From: Liolophura sinensis
Lineage: Eukaryota; Mollusca; Polyplacophora; Chitonida; Chitonidae
DNA length: 64,000 bases
Assembly: GCF_032854445.1 (NCBI RefSeq)
Contig: NC_088295.1
Location: 83,124,644-83,188,643 of the forward strand
Direction of reading: 5' to 3'
Under the pieces are notes generated by a model, which saw only the letters and a list, made by a program, of their open reading frames with translations, was not told the origin of the DNA and did not search any database. Shown one piece after another: positions 47,951 through 59,056 of this stretch; positions within the stretch are counted from its first letter, which is position 1; every line of letters starts with the position of its first letter. The position numbers were made by a program, and so were the translations under genes.

Positions 47951-50900
47951 TTAATCAGTAACTCTCTCATATGCCTCAACAAGGTACTTCTTAGGAACCA
48001 GCCCAATGTTTCCTTTAAGTTCAGCGATCCACCAAGATTTAGCATCATACTCTTTGCTCAGTACATGGATGATGTCCCCTTGTTTGAAGGCCAGTTCATT
48101 GTCTGCATCAGCTTTACAGTCCCACTTGCCATAGTACATGTTCATGTAATCATTGGCCACTCCGATTTTCCAGTTCTTGCTGTCTGGGAGATCACGTTTA
48201 GGCTCAGCAGGGGGTGGGCGTCTATCCCTGGGGACGATTTCTGGAGGCTTTATTGGGGTGGATGTGGTGTTACCGACAGCTTCCTCATAAATAGAGCTGG
48301 GTCTGAATGAATCGTCAGAAGAAGGCTCATACCCTGTTGAAGGACTGGAACTAGGTTCAATGATATGGTCTTCTATTGGTTCATAAATTTCTGAAACAAG
48401 CCAGAAAACAGGATGATTGTGCAATTACAGACTCACTATAAGCATGACAATTAGCATACCTCATGTCCTGCTATTTGTTTATTTATTTTTTATTTGATAC
48501 ATTGGTGTTTTACACCATACCCAAGAATATTTCACTTATACTATGGCGACGGGCATTATGGTGGGAGGAAACCAGGCAGAGTCCACGTGGGAAACCCATC
48601 ACCATGAGCAGGTTGCTAGCAGACCTTCCCATGTATGGCTGGAGAGGAAGCCAACATGAGTTAAACACACTCTCACGGTGAGAGGCTCCCCTGTCAATGC
48701 ACTGAGCTTGCACACTAACCACGCAGACCACCATGTCCTGCCACATGTGCATTTACCTCATAACAGAGCAGGTTAGAGTCATGACAAGTCAGTAGCCATA
48801 CCCAAATAATACACAGATTACACGTTAATTGTTCTCAATCACCCATCAGATATTTCTCTCTTTGCTTATGAAATGAACATCCCTAAAAACCTGTTTTCAA
48901 CGTATTGTTACCAATTCACAGTTAAAAACCTATTCCTGGTATCAAAAACTGTGGATCAAGTATTGTGGCTTTTAGGAATGAGGATATTTCATGGTTTCTT
49001 CTCTGCCTGAAATTTAAACATTTCTTACAATGTTGACATGGCTACAAAATAAAATATTTCTAAACTACACAAAAATTTTCATTATCTGAACTGAAGTGAA
49101 AATTTGTCCACATCACTTCTAACACTCTTGACAAAGCCATGTTTCTGTATCTCCCCCATTATGTTTATATGGTACTCCATTTGGTCTCAAACAAATTTCT
49201 GTCATCAGCCTAGTTCAAAACTAAATTCGTCACTAATTTAAAATAAAAAAGCAATACACCGAGCAATAAAATATTGATTTATTTTACTTATTTTATGGGT
49301 TTTTATGTCATGCTAAGAATTTCTTCCCATTTGACAGTTATCTGGGTTTCAGGTTGATTTATACCCATAAAGCACTGTTGCCTATCAGGTACCTGACAAA
49401 TACCCTTCCTAAAGCGACAGCTGGATTTGAACCTGTGACGTCACTGGCCATGGTCAGACCAGATGTAGCGAGATTAATGATTTGGTCAAAGGGACCGTCA
49501 AGAGCCCAGTAATGAATATTTGCTTTCACAAGTAAAATGTCTATGTAATTTTAATAATCCAGACATACCATCATGATCCTCCATATGTGATGATGTGTCT
49601 TGAACAGCTGGTGGTGTTGTGTTGGCTTTCTCCTTGATACTGCTCTCAACAGCCTGTTTCCATTCTTCCATGTCCTGCTTACTTGCTGCTAAGAACTACA
49701 ATAGAGCAATGGCTTTTAGTCAGTCATCAAGTATAATTATTCATATATTCCCCTGGCTACAACTATCTGATCATTCATAACATTTATTTACTTGATTGAT
49801 CGCACTCCAGAATATTTCACTTTTACTACGGCAACAAGCATTGTCGTGGGAGAAAACCAGAAAAAGCCTGCAGGAAACCCACCTTTTTTTAACATCCTCT
49901 TACAGTTGGGTTGTATCGTTGTTAGAGCGTCTAAGGAAATCGCCTGGAGCCCAATCAACTCGGCAGAAAGTCCTAGCTATAGCTGTGTTTTGAGATTTAT
50001 CAGTGCTGAGTGTTTTTATCGCAGTACTTGGTGTCCCGTTCGACCATACATGTGACCGGGCAGAACCCTTGCCCAAAAAAAACATTTGAACTTCTGTATT
50101 GTTTATGAATTCACATGCATCCAAAGTATCCTCCTGTTCCGATTTTTGGGTGGATAGGGGTGGAGTATGAGGTGGGAATATGTGTGGCCTATCACGAGGA
50201 GCTCATTACATAAAAATAACACCACTCACCAAAAAAGGTTCATTTAGTTTGAATTCTCAAAACCTTGGCTACTAAGGGACCTGGTTATCAACTTTTTTAG
50301 AAGATGCGTTAATTAAATGTAACAAATCTAACCTGCACTCACCTCATAAGTCCTATTGCCCAAGCAATACAACTGGAAACTCAGATCTTTTTTATTTGCC
50401 TCCTTCACCAAATATGGTGCCTCTCGAAACTGGTAACCTGGGAATGGTGTGACAAATTACAATGTCCTAAAACTTAATTTCGTGAGACAATCTTCACAGC
50501 TGCCACAGGTTCGTATTTCAGAAGTAATGATTGTTTCTAGAAATACCAACAGGTATCCCTTAACGTCACAGAATTAAGGTTACGTAATTGTCATCTATAG
50601 CATGGATATCATATATAAATAATCTGTTAAAATATATTCTTTAAACAAACCACAGCATATATTAGCTCTGTAGGTATGTCTTGATCCATAAGCTTTCCTT
50701 GAAAACCTCTGTACTTCCCCCTCCAATACACTGCTGTTGGCCGCCAAATAATGTGTCTGGCTGTAGTCAAAGTCGTCTCAGTGATCAATTCCTGCTAGGC
50801 GTTCCCATGTGTCTTCACTAATAAATCCACAGGAGCATGAAACTAGTGGAAACAGGATAAATTCAAACTCCAACCGCCATGTTTGAATGCATACTCCTCA

Positions 50901-53900
50901 CAGCCCATACAAGGGAGATAATTCATGGCACTACTGGCAATTATAGCATATTTTGTACATGTTGTTTGATCTTTACTTTAACTGTCTGAGACATTCTTTA
51001 GTGATCAATATTGATTATGAGTTCCCTGTAACTCATTACTGTTGCGGCTGATCCTCAACAGTGTGTGTCAAGACTAGTCTAATAGTAGTAGTGGCAGTGA
51101 TTCCCCTCACTGTGAGGAGTATGCATTCAAAGATAGCAATTTGAGTTTTAATTTATTCTGTTTCCACCAGTTTCATGCTTGTCAGGATTTACTAGAGATG
51201 ACACACAGGGACACCTATTTGGAATAGCTGAGACGACTTGACTACAGCCAGACGCATTATTTGGTGTCCAACAGTAGTGCAATGAAGCCAGCACAGGTGG
51301 TACACAGAGGTGTTCAAGGTAAGCTTATGGATCCAGACAGGGCTGTGATAGTATACGTTATCACAGCCCAACAGAGCTAAGTATATATGTACCCTTTTGG
51401 TATATTTGACAAACAGAAAATAATCACACTGCTAAATATCACAGGTCTAACATTCTGTCTTATAAATTGCCCTCACCTACCTGCAAGAGAAAATGCTCCT
51501 TTCTGCTGTTTGTCAGATGACTTTTCATAGTAATAAAATATGTTGTGTTTTATAATACACCATCTCTTCTGGAAAGGATTCAGTTTGGACCTGAGATCTA
51601 TAATCACAGACAAAAACAGACGAGAATAGCATATAATATTGCACTCTTTAATCACAGAAAATAGTACTAGATTATGATATTGGTTACATTACAACTCAGA
51701 TTATCATATTCTTGCATTCTGAATGAACGAATGAAAAAAAATCAAGCCATGATAAATACTATTTTGACTGGTAGAAGCAAGAGCAGTGTGTCATAAATAC
51801 TTATTAAAACAGATTGATATCTCCATGTCGATTGCAGTGAACAAAGGTGAAGTAGAGACTATTGGGAGAAGGCAGGAGGATTTGGGGCAATTTTCTTAAC
51901 AAATTCATCGATGACGACTCGCTTTTGTATGTGGAAGCTTGTGGTAAACCACTGACAACCTTTCCTATGTATGATGTACAGATGTGCACACCAAACTGGT
52001 GGAAGACAATTGGTCTTCAGCGAATATTATATTGTGCTTTCACCACACAGGCATTGTCAACCACTTACTGTCTCCTCAAAAGGTTTCACAAACAGTGAGA
52101 TTACAGTTTGCTACAGGATGCATCTAGTCAAAACTACATTATATTTAGTTATTTTTGTGAATCAAGAATTTTCTGACTTGTCAACTGTTTGTCACCAACA
52201 CCCCGTGACAAAGCGAGAGCAGGAGAATGTACAAATTCCCTGACCTCACACATTGTGTAAAGCCCTCCCACCCCACTTAAATATATATTATTAAAGTGTA
52301 TTACAGATATAAGGCGGTTACCTCCAGCTTTGCGTTTCTTCAGTAGCATTCCACTTCTTGTGCAGCCAGCCAATGCTTCCCCAGCAGAGAGATTGGCGAT
52401 ATCTATAGGCAGACACCACAGCACATATAATATATCTGTGTTTCCTTTAAGAACATTGTAATTTCTAGCACATCATGGAGGTGGATCATTACAACAAACA
52501 ATTATTTATATGTCTGAAATTATGAACATCTGCATGATTTAAAGTCACCTTTGTGGTCACCTTGGCTCAATTTGAGATCATCATTTTATTTTGAGCTCTT
52601 GGGTGAATAACCAATGAATTCAAACTCTGTAACCATGAGTAGGATAATACCATACCAATTTAATTAATTAATTTTTCAGATACACCACTGTGATAATTTT
52701 TCGCATGATCTTATTAATACTCATTAAATGTTTCCCCATGCCCCCACCCACCCAACCTCTAACAGAGAGTTATTATTTATCCATCTTACTGTCAAATTTT
52801 TAGCGCAACAATATGGCAATTTCTCTGTTACAGTTCAGAGAAGGGCCATACATGGGATGGTCTGCCAGCAAACCTGTGAATGGTGGTGTGTTTTACTCGA
52901 GCTCTGAGTGGTTTCTTCAAACCACAATGCTGGCAGCCATTGTACAAATATTCTTGAGTGCGGCGTAAAACACAAATCAAATAAGTAAATAAATAAAATG
53001 TAAACTACTGATAAATCTGGTGGAGTTGAAGCCTGATCTGGGTCCCTTCTGACTAAATCATGCAACATGTAGGCTACACTGTAAATCATAAGAGGAAGTC
53101 CTCACTTTCGCTGTATGCTGATTCCTCTCCATCCTCCAAACTACTTCCTGTGTTACCAGAGTCATCATCTGAAACAGGAAGAGGATGTGATGTATCATAG
53201 ATTAACAACTCTGATGTATCTGGTGACAAAGGTCATAGAACTTCACCATGTGTCTGGGGGTTTTACAACAAACACGCACAAAATGTATGGACCCTAATTG
53301 CTCAGCCTTTTACAATATGAAAGAACAACTTTAAGTACAATTTATGCACATTTTCAATTTGATCTTGGTGACAAAACATCGGTTGGATTAAGGGCTTCAG
53401 AAAGAGTATGATTTTATCAGTCTATACAGATTAATGCCTTTAGAATATGCTTAAATAAACACCTTGCATACATGCAAAAAGGTTGACTTGAGTTACACTT
53501 ATTTATGGTTGTGGGCTTAACGCCGTTGGAATTTCCCTTCAGTTCTGTTGGTAGAACACTGGGCTTTGGCTGCTGAGACCAGAGTTTGAATCCTGGTGTG
53601 TCCTGCAGAGTATAATCCTTCAACCATTACATGTGTACATATTCTGTGTCTTCTTGTGGGAGGGCAAGTCCTTGCCACCATAGTGCTGCCACCACTGAAG
53701 TATCATGCCACAGACCCCAAACATGACACCCCACCCAGTCACATTACACTTACATTGGGCCAACCAGTCATGTTTCCTTGCTCTAACGTCTTAATGCTGA
53801 ACATCAAGCAAGTCAGCAACAAGTACCATTTTTAAAGTCTTTGGTGTGACCCGACCCAAGTTTGAAAAGTGGAATGAATGAACAAAACTATCATTATACT

Positions 53901-56180
53901 GTAAAAATACATCCATACAGTATATATTTTAACAGTGCAGCAGAAAAATGTGCAAATCTTACTAGTGGTCTGCACTACATTGTAGTATATGATGAGGCCT
54001 AACATATACATAAACTACAAAAAATTTTATCAGATTTCCTCTGAGACTGTAAAAAAGGCTGTGAAGTACAAGTTTTATAAGGCCCCAGCCATGCAACCTA
54101 CTATGTCAACATCAACAGTGATAGCAGTCAAAATAGCTAAACTGCCCCTGCATTCCTGGTATGTTGAACTATGACATTATTTCCAAATATTTCTGACCAT
54201 GGATTGAAAATATGCATGAAACACAGGGGTTATAAAAAAAATATAATATAAGCCTCAATACTTCTTTTTTTTTTGGCATACATGTATCTTTCTTCACATT
54301 CCTTTAACCCATACTCTTCGATTTATATTATCTTTTCATGGATCTTTTCAAGGGTCACTTGCTATCTATTACAAATATTTATATACATGACAAACCTATT
54401 ACCTGTGGTTGTTTTGGGGTTAACTGGCCCTGGCTTGGCTGGCAAAAGATTGGGGTACTCCACTCTCAGAACATCCAACTTGTCTAGAATAGACTGTTTC
54501 TGTTTCTCTGCAGATTTGGATAATGCCACAGACTTGATGCTTTCCACAAGAAAACTTTCCACTTCTGAAAATAGGTAAAGACAACATGTTTGTTAACAGC
54601 CAAGAATACATGGTTTGACTGGTCAAATGTCACTTGGTGGTTCCTGAGTACTTCATCACAATACATTATATTGTAGATAAAAAGTATAAGAGACTGTTAA
54701 TGAACTTTTTTGTTCCACAACGGCAAAACAATTTTTTTCTTATTTCTTTTGTCTTCGGCTTCACTTTATTAAATTACATTTAACATGCTGAGTTTTGAAA
54801 TATAAAATGGGCCATATTTAGGCCAAGTCAAGGACAACATGCATTTATATTTTATTTATAAAATGTGAAAGACAAATCTTGTACGATCATAAAATTTTTT
54901 TATACCCATTATGATGACCATGGATGAATCTTTCAAGACAAATCTGAACTCTGCATACGTTTAAGCTATGTATGATGTAGATGAAGTGATATGAACACTT
55001 GACTCCAAGCTGGGCAAATTCATTATGGATAATTTGAACAGCATACAAGAACAGGCATTATAAAGCAACAGAAACAATTTCTGGTTACACCTTAGAATAA
55101 AAAACATTTTACAAATCTTTCTTTAATTTAAATCATTTCTTAATTCAATTATCCATTTACAGTTTGTGTGATTCTGTTTAATTCTTTGCACGGGCTTAAT
55201 TCCATTTTCAGCGTTATCTGGGTCCTATCATTGCAGTGTATCCCTATAGCAGGCCGGTTTTAATGATAATATATTTTGAGTACACAGAGAGCACTGCAAT
55301 GATGTGAACAAATGTGTGAAGGTCTTGTTTTGTTTTTTTTCCCTTAAATATTCAAAATATCTACATGTCTGACACATATGCTACTTTGACAGGTGGTTTT
55401 TGCAAGTTATGCTTATATCGGGACAAGTAAGGATGTCTAGGTTTAGGTATTTATGTGAAATTTTCCACACATGACAGTTACACTGAAGTTTCCATTCAGG
55501 TCCTGTCTCCTTTTGTCTGACTACAATGGGCCATCTCGCAGACTGCTAATTATTACTATAGGCCTACACATTAAATCATCAGCGAAAATTAATTTGTTGG
55601 TTACAGCAGTCATGACCAAAATGTGTTTGTGTCAACTGTAAAACTGTTGACTTGATGCGCCCTGGGAATTTGTTGTTAGCTTGATGGCTATGTCACTGCA
55701 TACCTGTGGACAAGCGCATCAGTTTTTCTGCTTGCATTTCTGTGCACCTGCTAACTGCACTGTTGGACACTTCCTGATTCAGTTTGAATATATTTATCCC
55801 CCACTATAATAAAACCTTCTACCTCCAAAGTGTTAGCAGTTACAATTAAATAGGCCTAAAGTTGTAACAATAATTATACAACATTTATGCATACATGTAG
55901 GTCCATATCTTTAATTTAAGTATTGTTGGAATCTCTTTTCATTCTTGTTCTACTCATATGTAGACCTGTTTCCATTCAATCTTGCAGACACTTGACGATT
56001 TATCTGGGATCATATTAAAAGCACACAGGTAACATTGAATGGACAGGTGCATGTACGACAACGTAATTGTAAGCCTACTGCAATACTATTACTAGTACCT
56101 GTATTAGATAAAAAATTTACATCCTGGTAGCTCAACTTACCTGTTAGTATGGCCTTGATATATTCGTTGTATTTGCTCAT
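47951..56180 (-). CDS. SKAP-family adaptor with PH and SH3 domains (374 aa)
   Basis: Eight coding exons (descending): 56180-56141, 54564-54403, 53168-53106, 52402-52322, 51597-51481, 50437-50343, 49695-49569, 48390-47951, all phases consistent. Residues 1-67 match the helical N-terminal dimerisation region of SKAP2 (VESFLVESIKSVAL). An acidic Ser-rich linker (68-95) precedes a PH domain (about 105-205) with the family signature FQKRWCIIKHNIFYYY and SDKQQKGAFSLAGY. A Pro-rich region with tyrosines in acidic settings (EIYEPIED, Tyr231; SSIYEEAV, Tyr262) leads to an SH3 domain (about 312-368: GKWDC...DELAFKQGDIIHVLSKEY type, SWWIAELKGNIGLVP). Human SKAP1/2 are Src-kinase-associated adaptors linking immune-receptor and integrin signalling to actin via phospholipid binding; here a haemocyte or adhesion role is only inferred. 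The invertebrate protein probably predates the SKAP1/SKAP2 split, so no paralogue symbol is assigned. Confidence 0.93.
48472..48731 (-). mobile_element. Full-length SINE family A with target-site duplication
   Basis: Read on the minus strand it runs from a tRNA-like head (tggtctgcgtggttagtgtg) to the conserved 3' end and an (AAAT)n tail. A perfect 10-bp duplication, catgtcctgc, flanks it at 48462-48471 and 48732-48741. It lies in the last intron of the SKAP gene, in sense orientation, about 80 bp upstream of the final exon. Confidence 0.9.
49290..49490 (-). mobile_element. Diverged tRNA-derived repeat
   Basis: On the minus strand a B-box-like 'ggttcaaatccagctg' (about 49424-49439) is followed downstream by a body without close relatives in the window. 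It is probably an old SINE of another family. Confidence 0.45.
49785..49883 (-). mobile_element. SINE family A 3' fragment
   Basis: The conserved 3' end (agtgaaatattctggagtgc) and part of the body are visible on the minus strand, in SKAP intron 6. Confidence 0.75.
50657..51388. mobile_element. Large fold-back (inverted-repeat) element in SKAP intron 5
   Basis: The left arm (about 50657-50940) and right arm (about 51080-51388) are reverse complements over some 250-280 bp with small indels, about 75-80 percent identical by eye, around a spacer of about 140 bp. Matching landmarks include 'gatccataagctt' (left) with 'aagcttatggatc' (right), and 'gcatactcctcac' with 'gtgaggagtatgc'. The right arm carries an extra perfect hairpin, gggctgtgata/tatcacagccc (51340-51350/51359-51369). 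No intact coding frame spans it. Confidence 0.8.
52842..52998 (+). mobile_element. SINE family A, 5'-truncated and diverged
   Basis: It runs from 'catgggatggtctgccagca' through 'accacaatgctggcagcc' to 'attcttgagtgcggcgtaaa' and an (AAAT)n tail. It is antisense in SKAP intron 3. Confidence 0.8.
53300..53490 (+). repeat. Interspersed repeat shared with 4720-4915
   Basis: It contains 'agaatatgcttaaataaaca' and 'ccttgcatacatg', close to the copy next to the HSPBAP1-like exon at 4942. It lies in SKAP intron 2. Confidence 0.6.
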
Positions 56181-56360
56181 CTTGGATCTACAGAGATCAC
56201 AACACAACGGTATCAAAACGGATTTCCCGTTTTATGTGTAAAACCGTTGTGATGTGACCGTAACACAGGACGTCTGCCTCACCTTTTACTTCTCTCTACT
56301 TCCTTGTTCCTAACTGACAGCTCCAGCCAGTCAACTTTTTTCATTGGCTGATTGGCTTTG
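56181..56360 (-). promoter_or_regulatory. Promoter and 5' UTR region of the SKAP gene
   Basis: About 160-180 bp upstream of the ATG, the minus strand reads AAAGCCAATCAGCCAATGAA (56359-56340): two CCAAT boxes in tandem, typical of NF-Y binding promoters. No TATA box was identified. The transcription start is not defined. Confidence 0.5.
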
Positions 56361-57327
56361 AGTGACACTCGTACATTGTCGAAGATGGCATCACAGAGTG
56401 ACGCCCCCTTGATCTGGATTTCTCTGATTCCATGTTCAGTCATACTTGCTTTATAGGGTTAGAACTTAATTAATATCCGGGTCACCTCATTTCGGGAGAA
56501 ATGTTATACGATCAGGATTCATCATGCAAAACGTAACTGGGCATATGGACAATGGGAATAACTAAAATTTTAACATAGCGAAAAGTGCAGGAAAAGAGAA
56601 TAGAGACTTATAAATCTTATAAAAGAGAATAGAGAGTAAACAGTTACAAGTTACCAGTTCAACTCCTAACTTCAAATTAGAATAGATAAACTAATTGTAG
56701 TTTGAGTATATAGGGCTTTCAGATGTTGTAATTGTACCGGTACATACAGTGCAGAGGCGTGAGGTTGTCGTCATCTGAAAACCTGACCCTGAATACATAC
56801 CCGTGATAATAACATATAAATACTAGAATATCATTGCAATATAAGGTTGTAAAATACAGTCTTGTTTCCTCAGCACAAAACGTTGAACGAAGATATTCAA
56901 AGAAAGGCTTCTAGCATGGCGCAGTATTATACGCATTTTTACGGAATTTTCTAAAAATAAACTATCAGTTTATCTGAGTCAGGTAAACCCAAGAGAAACC
57001 CACATCTATCCGCTGTTTCAGCCAATGAAACCAACATAGATCTATGTACATAATTAAATCATATCCAGGAGTGACACATTTTGGAAGCAAAGGCGCATAC
57101 CCAAGCAGACAGGCCAAATCGAACAATCCTTGCCTCAAATGAATGTTATCCTCACAACTCAGACGCCTGCAGTCAATAAATTAATAAAGTACATACACAA
57201 TGATGTGTAAATTAACGATTTCCTCGAGATGATATACAGAATGATTTGCAGGTCTTACAGATGAACTTCATCTTAGACCACATTTTGGACGATGTAAATA
57301 GCGGAACGCCGATGTCGGCTACCAGTC

Positions 57328-57331
<4 letters not shown>

Positions 57332-57360
<29 letters not shown>

Positions 57361-57406
57361 CATCATCATCATCATCATCATCATCATTATTATTATTATT
57401 ATTATT
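57332..57406. repeat. Trinucleotide microsatellite (TTA)n(TCA)n(TTA)n
   Basis: About ten TTA units, about eight TCA units and again about six TTA units follow one another without interruption. Confidence 0.95.
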
Positions 57407-57980
57407 TAATAACCCCTGGAAAATTCGACATTTACGCTGAAGAGACAAATGTTGTCTCTCGATTTTTATCAACATGCCGGTTAGATTTGTTTCGATCAAC
57501 ACATGTTCACCATATATACGAAAACGGACATGTATATGACGACAGTTACGACACACTACCCTAAAAACCTCTTTCGAAACGCAGATTTCGCAACCAATTC
57601 AAATTGGGCAATAAATACACATTTTATAGAAAACATAAACATTTTTCATGATTTCATTCATTATTAAGAAACTTATGGTTCAGTTGTAAGAATTTTGTTT
57701 TTACATGAAATGCTTTGTGTAGGCTGTAGGTATAGGTCTACACTGGTAGACTAAAAGCAACCAACGTTGTTGCACTAAATTTAGGACTCAGTTTTCTGAT
57801 ATATTTAGGGTGCCCCCACCCCAACCAACCGGACTCCGGTACATTCTTTGTGTGGAGTAGGGTCTACCTAGGAAAACGATAAAAAGCGAATTATCCTCGT
57901 TCCACCAGAATTATGTCTTAGTATTGAGATAGGGGTCAACCGGTGGGTTACATGGGTTATACTGAACTATGGATGGAGCT

Positions 57981-58318
57981 CATTTGAGCAGTCTAAAACT
58001 ACATTTGTACAGGCTAAAACTACATTTGTGCAGTCTAAAACTACATTTGTGCAGGCTAAAACTTCATTTGTGCAGTCTAAAACTACATTTGTGCAGGCTA
58101 AAACTACTACATTTGTACAGGCTAAAACTACATTTGTGCAGTCTAAAACTACATTTGTGCAGGCTAAAACTTCATTTGTACAGTCTAAAACTACATTTGT
58201 ACAGGCTAAAACTACATTTGTGCAGGCTAAAACTACATTTGTACAGACTAAAACTACATTTGTGCAGTCTAAAACTACATTTGTGCAGGCTAAAACTACA
58301 TTTGTACAGTCTAAAACT
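57981..58318 (+). repeat. 21-bp minisatellite, 16 copies
   Basis: The unit is ctacatttgtgcagtctaaa plus one A. Sixteen copies are present, with one 3-bp insertion near 58105. Units ending cagtct and caggct often alternate, giving a partial 42-bp higher-order repeat. Because 21 is a multiple of three and the unit lacks stops in several frames, long open frames appear on both strands, but no gene context supports translation. Confidence 0.95.
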
Positions 58319-58423
58319 AACCATCCTTGTTTTAACAATTTAGAAATACACGTGTGACTTATTTTTGAAACACATGTAGGGGTCTATTCTGGTAGTCTAC
58401 ATGCTGTGTAAGCTGCATGTATA

Positions 58424-58588
58424 TTTATTTAGTTTATTTATTTGGTTGGTGTTTTACGCCGTACTCAAGAATATTTCACTTATACGACGGCGGCCAGCAT
58501 TATGGTGAGAGGAAACCGGGCAGACCCCGGGGGAAACCCACGACCATCCGCAGGTTGCTGGAAGACTTTCCCACTTACGTCCAGAGGA
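58424..58588 (-). mobile_element. SINE family A, 5'-truncated
   Basis: On the minus strand the body (gtgggaaagtcttccagcaa) leads to an almost consensus 3' end and an (AAAT)n tail. The tRNA-like head is missing. Confidence 0.88.
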
Positions 58589-58639
58589 GCTACATGTATA
58601 AGTATAGCGACTAGGACGAACAACCCTTAATTTTTCCAC

Positions 58640-58715
58640 TGGAGTGAGTGAGTGCTTGGGGTTTAACGTCGTATACTTAACAATTTTTCAGTCATATGAT
58701 GACGAAATTTTTCTA
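58640..58715 (-). mobile_element. Family B repeat, second copy
   Basis: On the minus strand it reads 'gtcatcatatgactgaaaaa' to 'gtttaac...' and ends 'gcactcactcactc', the same order as the element at 40020-40375 without the SINE. Confidence 0.7.
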
Positions 58716-58747
58716 CTAGAATTCTGATTAATAACTCGGTGTGGGTA

Positions 58748-59056
58748 TCAGATATACGCCAACAAGGACATAGGGAACCTCGTTTCCTTTACTCCATTAA
58801 TTAATATTTGATGTTGTTTTGAGTTCATCGACCGGGACGTTATCACGTCACCTGGTTGGAGGAAGGATGGGAATTTAATAGACATCATAATCGGTACATC
58901 TGCACGTAAACTTCCGATACCAGGCGACTCACGCGAGATCTCCTTCAAAACCCAATGAACACCGGCTTCGTGGATTACCATGCGGAAATCCGTTCGTCCA
59001 CGACTAACCAGGCGAGTCCAAGCTCGTCCACGGCTAACCAGGCGAGTCCAAGCCAC
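58748..59056 (-). other. Open frame of 102 codons, unknown
   Basis: It starts with ATG and contains a perfect-phase 10-residue duplication (AWTRLVSRGR twice) caused by two 30-bp units at 58995-59024 and 59025-59054. No family was recognised, and there is no promoter, splice or polyadenylation context. It may be a chance frame or a transposon remnant. Confidence 0.2.

Noticed and set aside
57967-58343. Long overlapping open frames on both strands
   Set aside because: They arise from the 21-bp minisatellite, whose period is a multiple of three; no start context, splice sites or family match.
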